NCBI GenBank assembly: GCA_007118795.1
Contig: SKQX01000247.1
Coordinates: 1-11,587, forward strand
Length of the DNA stretch: 11,587 bases
Direction of reading: 5' to 3'
Source: Thermoflexales bacterium
GTDB lineage: Bacteria > Chloroflexota > Anaerolineae > B4-G1
In this document: piece by piece, positions 6,445 to 11,587 of the stretch
Numbering within the stretch: the first letter of the stretch is position 1
How the letters are laid out: every line of letters begins with the position of its first letter
The notes under the pieces: generated by a model
Databases searched by the model: none
Told to the model about the DNA's origin: nothing
The model's input: only the letters and a program-made list of their open reading frames with translations
Translations under genes and position numbers: made by a program

Positions 6445-8340
6445 ATGTCGCTGGTCTCCGCGAACAAACTGAGCAAAGCATATGGTGCCCAGGACGTCTT
6501 CGGTGACGTGTCCTTTGAGATTCCGCATGGGGCGAAGATCGCACTTGTCGGCCCAAACGGTTCGGGCAAGACGACCCTTCTGCGCGTGATCGCTGATCAG
6601 GAACCCCTGGCCACGGGGGAGATTCGACGTGCCCGAAGGATCCGCATCGGGTACCTCCCACAGCAGGCTGAGCGGCTTCTGGATGAGGACGACTCCCTGT
6701 GGGAGGCGATGCTGGACGTATTCGCCGATCTGCTGGCGCAGTCGGCCGAGCTGGAGCGGCTGGAAATGGCTATGGCCGACCCCGGTGCGGGAGAAGCAGT
6801 GGTGCAGCGGTACGGCCGAACACTGGACACGTTTGAGCGGGGCGGCGGCTACACGTACGAAGCGCGCATCCAGCAGGTCTTGGCAGGACTCGGCTTCGAC
6901 GCCGATGAGTTTCGCGCGCCGATCAGCCACCTAAGCGGCGGCCAGAAGACCCGGGCCCTCCTGGCGCGACAGCTGCTCGAGGAGCCGGACCTGTTGCTGT
7001 TGGATGAGCCGACCAACCACCTCGACCTGGCCGGTGTGGAGTGGCTGGAGGACTATCTTGCTTCTTGGAGAGGTGCGGTGGTGGTCGTGGCCCACGATCG
7101 GGCCTTCCTGGACGTGTTCGCCTCCCGAGTGTGGGAGCTGGCGTGGGCCCGTCTCGAGGAGTACCGGGGCAACTACAGCGAATACGTGGAGCAGAAGGCG
7201 GCGCGGGTGGCGCGTCAGCTGGCCCTGTATGAGGAGCAGCAGGAGTTCATCGCTCGGACCGAGACCTTCATCCGGCGAAATATCGCCGGGCAGCGGACTC
7301 GAGAGGCCCAAGGGCGGCGGAAACGGCTGGAGCGCCTGGAGCGGATCCAAAGGCCCAAGGAATACCGCCCTATGGGGTTCTCGCTGGATACGGCCACTCG
7401 CAGTGGGGATCTGGTGTTGGGGCTCGACGATCTGGTCGTAGGCTACCACCCTGCTCAGCCTCTGCTGAGGGTCGCGGAGCTGGAATTGCGGCGTGGGCAG
7501 ACCGTCGCGCTTCTGGGCCCGAACGGCTGTGGCAAGACCTCCCTTGTGCGGACCATCCTGGGGGAGGTGGCTCCGCTGGGGGGGCGGGTCCGCGTCGGGG
7601 CCAGTGTTCAGCTGGGACATCTGGCCCAGGGCCACGCCAATCTGGATCTGGAGAGTTCGGTTCTGGATACGATCCTGGAGGCCGGGGGACTGAAGATAAG
7701 CGAGGCTCGTGATTTCCTGGGGGCCTACCGTTTCTCCGGCGACGAGGTGTTCAAGCGCGTTCGAGATCTGTCCGGGGGTGAGCAAGCGCGGGTGGCGCTG
7801 GCTGTACTCGTCCTTCAGGGGGCCAATGTCCTGGTGCTTGATGAGCCGACGAACCATCTGGACATCCCTTCGCAGGAGTTGCTGGAGCGCGTCCTGGCCG
7901 ATTTCAACGGCACTGTGCTGATGGTGACTCACGATCGCTACTTGATCCGCGCTTTGGGCGACCGGGTGTGGGCGATCCAGGACGGTGAGTTAAGGGAGTT
8001 TGTGTCGTACGAGGCGTATCGGGAGGAAGACCGGCAGCGAGGGGCACGGTCTCGCGATGACGAGCGGACCCGGGCAGGGGATGGGACGACCGCGCCCCGG
8101 AGCCAGGAGCGGAGGCGGCTTGAGACAGCCAGGCGGGAGGTGGAGCGCGCAGCCTTTGTCCGGGCGGAGCTTGAAGAGCGGATCCACGAGCTGGAGACAC
8201 GGCAGGCGGAATTGGCGGGAGAACTGGCGGCAGCGAGCCGGGAGCAGGCGGTGCACCGCGTGCGCGAGCTTGGCGAGGAGTACGGGGAGATCGAGCAGCA
8301 CCTGGACGAGCTACTGGCTCAGTGGGCGGAGACGGCGTGA
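6445..8340 (+). CDS. ABC-F family ATPase (ribosome-associated)
   Basis: ABC-F proteins have two ATPase domains and no membrane domain. They act on ribosomes, either as translation factors (EttA/Uup-like) or in protection from antibiotics. This 631-residue copy has all expected parts. The first domain has Walker A GPNGSGKT (36-43), signature LSGGQ (163-167), Walker B LLLLDEP (183-189) and H-loop His217. A charged interdomain linker spans about 240-310. The second domain has GPNGCGKT (358-365), LSGGE (442-446), VLVLDEPTNHLD (462-473) and His496. A C-terminal helical coiled coil (about 552-628) recalls Uup and YdiF-type members. Both catalytic Glu residues (188 and 467) are present, so it should hydrolyse ATP. 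The ATG is the first start after an in-frame TAG at 6439-6441. The ribosome site is weak. The stop overlaps coaE. Whether it is a resistance or a housekeeping factor cannot be told from sequence alone. Confidence 0.95.
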   Translation: MSLVSANKLSKAYGAQDVFGDVSFEIPHGAKIALVGPNGSGKTTLLRVIADQEPLATGEIRRARRIRIGYLPQQAERLLDEDDSLWEAMLDVFADLLAQSAELERLEMAMADPGAGEAVVQRYGRTLDTFERGGGYTYEARIQQVLAGLGFDADEFRAPISHLSGGQKTRALLARQLLEEPDLLLLDEPTNHLDLAGVEWLEDYLASWRGAVVVVAHDRAFLDVFASRVWELAWARLEEYRGNYSEYVEQKAARVARQLALYEEQQEFIARTETFIRRNIAGQRTREAQGRRKRLERLERIQRPKEYRPMGFSLDTATRSGDLVLGLDDLVVGYHPAQPLLRVAELELRRGQTVALLGPNGCGKTSLVRTILGEVAPLGGRVRVGASVQLGHLAQGHANLDLESSVLDTILEAGGLKISEARDFLGAYRFSGDEVFKRVRDLSGGEQARVALAVLVLQGANVLVLDEPTNHLDIPSQELLERVLADFNGTVLMVTHDRYLIRALGDRVWAIQDGELREFVSYEAYREEDRQRGARSRDDERTRAGDGTTAPRSQERRRLETARREVERAAFVRAELEERIHELETRQAELAGELAAASREQAVHRVRELGEEYGEIEQHLDELLAQWAETA

Positions 8341-8954
8341 GGGATGAAACCACCGGGCGGCCCTTGGTCATAGGGATCACTGGGAACATCGCCACCGGTA
8401 AGTCGACGGTGGCAACCATGCTGGCCGCGCTGGGCGCCGAGGTGATTGACGCGGATGAGGTGGCCCATCAGACGATGCGTCCGGGCACTGAGGTCTACAC
8501 CCGCGTGGTGGACACCTTCGGCTCGCAGATCCTGACGCCCGGGGGTGCGATCGACAGGGGTGAGCTAGGGCCGATGGTGTTTGGCGATCCCGAGGCTCTG
8601 GAGCGCCTCGAGGCGATCGTCCATCCGCCCACGCTGGAGAGAATCGACCGCCGTATCGCTTGCTCCTGTGCGGACATCGTCGCTGTCGAGGCTATCAAGC
8701 TGCTCGAATCGGGTATGAGCGATGAGTGTGACAGCGTGTGGGTGACCACGTGCCGGCGAGAACAGCAGGTTGAACGGCTGGTAAGCCAGCGGGGCTTGCG
8801 CGAGGACGAAGCTCGCTATCGAGTGGACGCTCAGGGCCCGCATTACGACAAGGTGGCCCGAGCAGACGTTGTGATCGACAACTCGGGCCCGCTGTGGGTG
8901 ACCAGGGCTCAGGTGGAGGCAGCCTGGGAGCGGGTTGTCGGCGAAGCGGGGTAA
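8337..8954 (+). CDS. coaE: Dephospho-CoA kinase
   Basis: CoaE phosphorylates the ribose 3'-hydroxyl of dephospho-CoA with ATP, the last step of coenzyme A synthesis. The protein has 205 residues, the usual size. The P-loop is GITGNIATGKST (13-24), followed by the substrate-side DADEVAH (38-44), IDRGELGPMVFGD (72-84), the conserved HP (96-97) and VAVEAIKLLESG (115-126), which takes the place of the common 'DVPLLFE' motif. The C-terminal ADVVIDNSG (176-184) is also standard. GTG 8337 is preferred: it overlaps the ABC-F TGA as GTGA, with GGCGGAG five bases upstream. A GTG at 8322 would add five residues but extend the overlap. The overlap implies translational coupling to the ABC-F gene. Confidence 0.94.
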   Translation: MRDETTGRPLVIGITGNIATGKSTVATMLAALGAEVIDADEVAHQTMRPGTEVYTRVVDTFGSQILTPGGAIDRGELGPMVFGDPEALERLEAIVHPPTLERIDRRIACSCADIVAVEAIKLLESGMSDECDSVWVTTCRREQQVERLVSQRGLREDEARYRVDAQGPHYDKVARADVVIDNSGPLWVTRAQVEAAWERVVGEAG

Positions 8955-9004
8955 CAAGGCGAGCCTCCTGGAGTTGAGTCGATACAGTCGTTGATCGGAG
9001 GGGT

Positions 9005-9232
9005 ATGTCTTTTGCGAAGCGGTTCTTCAACGAGCATCCTCGCCTCGCGGCGTGGTCGGTTCTGGCCGTGGGTATGGTGCTGATCCTAATCTGGTCGGCC
9101 CGAGACGTTGATCTGTTGCCAGCTCAGTGGGCTGCCCTCATCGTGGCCACGATTGGCCTGGCCGGCCTGTGTATCTGGATCATCGGGTGGGAGGAAGACG
9201 GATACGAGGACGAGCCGGAGACGGGGGAATAG
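9005..9232 (+). CDS. Small two-helix membrane protein of unknown function
   Basis: This 75-residue protein is not one I recognise. A basic N-terminus (FAKRFFNEHPR) precedes a first hydrophobic helix at about 14-30. A short SARDVDLLPAQ loop follows, then a second helix at about 41-61 and a strongly acidic tail (EEDGYEDEPETGE). By the positive-inside rule both ends probably face the cytoplasm, making a membrane hairpin. A good ribosome site, GGAGGGG, lies just before the ATG. It follows coaE by 50 bases without an intervening terminator and is likely the last gene of that transcript. The acidic tail suggests a protein or cation contact, but no function can be assigned. Confidence 0.7.
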   Translation: MSFAKRFFNEHPRLAAWSVLAVGMVLILIWSARDVDLLPAQWAALIVATIGLAGLCIWIIGWEEDGYEDEPETGE

Positions 9233-9309
9233 ATCGTCATCGCCGGCGGTTGAATGGCGTCCGAGGGGTGGGATCGACGCCCTGGCTGGACTGTCTCACC
9301 CGCTTACGA

Positions 9310-9337
9310 TTGCGTGCTGCTGCCGTTGGGGTACAAT
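9310..9337 (+). promoter_or_regulatory. Promoter for the GH3-like gene
   Basis: TACAAT (9332-9337) is a good -10 box, with TTGCGT (9310-9315) 16 bases upstream as a partial -35. Transcription would begin near 9344, about 68 bases before ATG 9412. A perfect TTGACA at 9341-9346 is not followed by a -10 box at the right distance. Confidence 0.5.
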
Positions 9338-9350
9338 TGGTTGACACAGC

Positions 9351-9373
9351 CCGGTGACGGGCACCGTCGCCGG
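9351..9373 (+). other. Inverted repeat in the leader of the GH3-like gene
   Basis: CCGGTGACG (9351-9359) and CGTCGCCGG (9365-9373) form a 9-bp stem with one G-T pair and a 5-base loop, just downstream of the predicted start of transcription. No T run follows, so it is not an intrinsic terminator. It could be an operator or a 5' stabilising hairpin of the mRNA. Confidence 0.35.
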
Positions 9374-9411
9374 CGTGAGGCCCACCATTCTCGCTCGAGT
9401 CTGGGAAAACC

Positions 9412-11587
9412 ATGTCCAAGCTGCGAACACAGTCGGTTGCTCTGGCGCTCATAGTATTGATGGGCCTGGCCTTCCTCGCTTCTCCGGGGATTGAGGCTCA
9501 GGACGATCGGGTGGCGCAGCTGATGGATGAGATGTCGACCACGGCCAAGATTGGCCAACTATTCGTGGTCACCTTTCCCGGGTCTGAGGTCGGCGAACAG
9601 GATGGTATCACCGAGCTGATTCGGGACTACCAGGTCGGTGGGGTGCTGCTCAGGCCGGAGAATGGTAACATCATCAACGAGGGCGATACGCCAGCCCAGG
9701 TGGCGAGCTTGGTCAGCAGCCTGCAGGGAACCGCCTGGGAGGCCACTCGCCCAGTCACCGATACCGTCTCCCATCCGTTTGTCCCCCTGTTCGTGGCGAT
9801 GGGTCAAGAGGGTAACTCCATGCCCTTCACCGGAATCGTCCGGGGGACCACGATGCCGCCCTCTCAGATGGCCCTCGGTGCGACCTGGAACGTGAGCCAC
9901 ACCGCCAGCGTCGGTCAGATCGTGGGTCACGAGTTGAGCACGATGGGCGTCAACATGCTGTTGGGTCCTTCGCTCGACGTCCTCGAGCATCCTCGGCCGG
10001 GCAGCGGCGGCGACCTGGGCGTTAGGAGCTTTGGGGGCGAGCCGTTCTGGGTCGGCCAGATGGGGAAGGCCTATATCCGTGGTGTCCATGAGGGCTCCGA
10101 GAACCGGATGGCCGTCGTGGCGAAGCACTTCCCCGGATTGGGGTCGTCGGACCGATCCCTGGACGAGGAGGTCTCGACAGTGCAGCGTACTCTGGAGAAA
10201 CTGAGACAGGTGGATCTGGCGCCTTTCATCGCCGCGGCTCAGGCCTCAGACGCGGCAGCGCGCCCCGATGGGGTGATGGTGTCCCACATCCGCTTCCAGG
10301 GATTGGAGGGCGGACGCTTCATCTCCACGTCGCCCGTCAGTGTGGACAGCAATGTCCTTCTGCGACTGCTGGCGCTACCGGGGATGGCGGCCTGGCGCGA
10401 GGCGGGCGGGGTGACCATCTCTGGCGAACTGGGGCTCCGCGCTCTCCAAAGGTTCTACGCTCCCGATGAGCAGACCTTCAACAACCGCCGCATTGCCCAG
10501 GATGCCTTCCTGGCAGGCAACGACCTGCTTCTTCTGTCCCAGTTCAGCTTGAGCGGCGACTGGCAGGAGCAGGCAGAGAACACCAAGTCGACAATCACCT
10601 TCTTTCGTGAGAAGTACGAGAGTGATCCGGCCTTCCAGATCCAGGTCGACGCCGCAGTGGAACGGATTCTGCGGCTTAAGCTCTCGATCTATGAGGATAA
10701 TTTCGCACTCGACAACGTACAGTCTGACACGGAGAGAGTGAGCGACCTGATCACGCCGGATGGCGAGGCCGTGGCCGCCATCGGGCGCGATGCGGTCACA
10801 CTCCTTTCGCCTCCCGCGCCAGACCTGGTTCCCTCTCCGCCCACGCGCGACGAACGGATCGCCATCTTCACCGATGCGAGGACCCAGCGGCCCTGTGCTG
10901 CTTGTGAACCAGTGCCTCTCGTCGATGCTCAGTTGTTGGAGGACACGATTGTCGAACTCTATGGGCCGGACGCGACGGGGCAGATCGATCCCCGTTTGAT
11001 CTCGAGCTTCACTTTCGGTGATCTCGAGGCTTATCTGAATGCTCCATCTCCCCCACCCACCCCGACGCCAGCGCCGGGTGAGACCGTCACGCCCACGGTG
11101 ACGCTATCCTCTCGTCTGGGGACGACGCTGCAGAACGCTGACTGGATCATCTTCGGCATGCTCGATCCAACCAGTGCACCGCCGGAGTCTGCCGCCGTTC
11201 AGCGCTTTCTCGCGGAGCGGGTCGATGCACTGCGCGGGCCGCGGGTGGTGGTGATGGCTTACGACATCCCGTATGCGCTCGATGCGACGGAGATCAGCAA
11301 ACTGAGCGCCTACTACGCGACGTACGACCATACCATCCCCTCCGTCAGAGCGTCGGTACGCGCTCTGTTCGGGGAGTTCGTGCCGCGAGGAAGACCGCCG
11401 GTGAGCGTGCCGGGGATCAACTACAACCTGCTCGTTCAGACAGCGCCGGACCCTCAGCAGACCATCCCGGTCTACTTCTCCGTCACACAGAGAGCGTCAG
11501 AGGACCAGGCAGCAGCAGCCCCAGAGGGGGAGTTCGAGCCCTCCCCTGAGCCCGCGGAGGAGGGTGAGCCGCCGGAAGGGACGGAAG
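9412..11587 (+). CDS. Exported GH3-like (beta-N-acetylhexosaminidase-fold) protein lacking canonical catalytic residues; 3' truncated by window
   Basis: The frame is open from ATG 9412 to the window end, 725 codons with no stop. Residues 1-29 are a Sec signal peptide with a hydrophobic core at 9-23 and probable cleavage after IEA. Residues 33-425 follow the GH3 (NagZ-type) barrel: KIGQLFVVTFPG (46-57), VGGVLLRPENG (75-85), MGQEGN (130-135), LGPSLDVLEHPRPGS (184-198), VAKHFPGLGSSDRSLDEE (236-253) and VTISGELGLRAL (334-345). NagZ enzymes cleave N-acetylglucosamine from cell-wall fragments, but key positions differ. The His of the 'HGDTxxDSH' loop is missing, and the nucleophile Asp of 'SDD/TDA' is replaced by Gly338-Glu339. 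The Asp of 'DQEGG' is Gly131. The C-terminal domain (about 455-690) holds a Pro/Thr linker (544-563), and a Pro/Glu-rich acidic tail starts near 697. It may be a non-catalytic sugar-binding protein or use unusual chemistry. Confidence 0.8.
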   Translation, partial: MSKLRTQSVALALIVLMGLAFLASPGIEAQDDRVAQLMDEMSTTAKIGQLFVVTFPGSEVGEQDGITELIRDYQVGGVLLRPENGNIINEGDTPAQVASLVSSLQGTAWEATRPVTDTVSHPFVPLFVAMGQEGNSMPFTGIVRGTTMPPSQMALGATWNVSHTASVGQIVGHELSTMGVNMLLGPSLDVLEHPRPGSGGDLGVRSFGGEPFWVGQMGKAYIRGVHEGSENRMAVVAKHFPGLGSSDRSLDEEVSTVQRTLEKLRQVDLAPFIAAAQASDAAARPDGVMVSHIRFQGLEGGRFISTSPVSVDSNVLLRLLALPGMAAWREAGGVTISGELGLRALQRFYAPDEQTFNNRRIAQDAFLAGNDLLLLSQFSLSGDWQEQAENTKSTITFFREKYESDPAFQIQVDAAVERILRLKLSIYEDNFALDNVQSDTERVSDLITPDGEAVAAIGRDAVTLLSPPAPDLVPSPPTRDERIAIFTDARTQRPCAACEPVPLVDAQLLEDTIVELYGPDATGQIDPRLISSFTFGDLEAYLNAPSPPPTPTPAPGETVTPTVTLSSRLGTTLQNADWIIFGMLDPTSAPPESAAVQRFLAERVDALRGPRVVVMAYDIPYALDATEISKLSAYYATYDHTIPSVRASVRALFGEFVPRGRPPVSVPGINYNLLVQTAPDPQQTIPVYFSVTQRASEDQAAAAPEGEFEPSPEPAEEGEPPEGTE

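Noticed and set aside
6931..7932. 333-codon open frame antisense to the ABC-F gene
   Set aside because: Long antisense frames are common opposite high-GC genes. This one shows no family motif, and the sense strand carries every ABC-F motif.
9341..9346. Perfect TTGACA as a -35 box
   Set aside because: No -10-like sequence occurs 16-18 bases downstream. The upstream TACAAT fits better as the -10 of a different promoter.

Overview
The window is high-GC bacterial DNA. Gene style points to a Chloroflexota (Anaerolineae-like) bacterium: an ABC-F ATPase followed by coaE, a divergent exported GH3-like protein, and CoaE and CCA-enzyme tail sequences typical of that phylum. This is an inference from protein resemblance. 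There is no rRNA or other phylogenetic marker here. I see no tRNA, rRNA, CRISPR array, intact transposase or phage gene.

Layout. (1) 1-240 is the 3' end of a + strand gene resembling the C-terminus of a CCA-adding tRNA nucleotidyltransferase/HD protein. (2) 241-1255 has no intact gene. It holds a 93-bp element with inverted ends, a strongly foldable stretch that looks like a riboswitch-style leader, and a broken amino-acid ABC transporter ATPase (GlnQ type). (3) 1256-5882 is a minus-strand run of four genes, read from right to left: a GIY-YIG/zinc-ribbon/Nudix fusion, a GT4 glycosyltransferase, a GT2 glycosyltransferase and a polyprenyl-phosphate sugar-1-phosphate transferase. The last three form a partial surface-polysaccharide module. 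The transferase would load the first sugar on the lipid carrier and the two glycosyltransferases would extend it. No flippase or polymerase is present in the window. (4) 5906-6444 is the divergent intergenic region, with promoters on both strands, a second copy of the 93-bp element and a long leader. (5) 6445-9232 is a + strand set: an ABC-F ATPase, dephospho-CoA kinase (coupled by a GTGA overlap) and a 75-residue two-helix membrane protein. (6) 9412 to the window end is an exported GH3-like protein with its own promoter. It is open at the right edge and lacks the canonical catalytic residues.

The most interesting items are the apparently catalytically dead GH3 protein, the GIY-YIG/Nudix fusion, the 93-bp element found in two intergenic regions, the pseudoknot-plus-hairpin leader, and the legible decay of the GlnQ-like gene. 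I did not find a convincing new multi-gene system. Most of the window is ordinary housekeeping and envelope genes.
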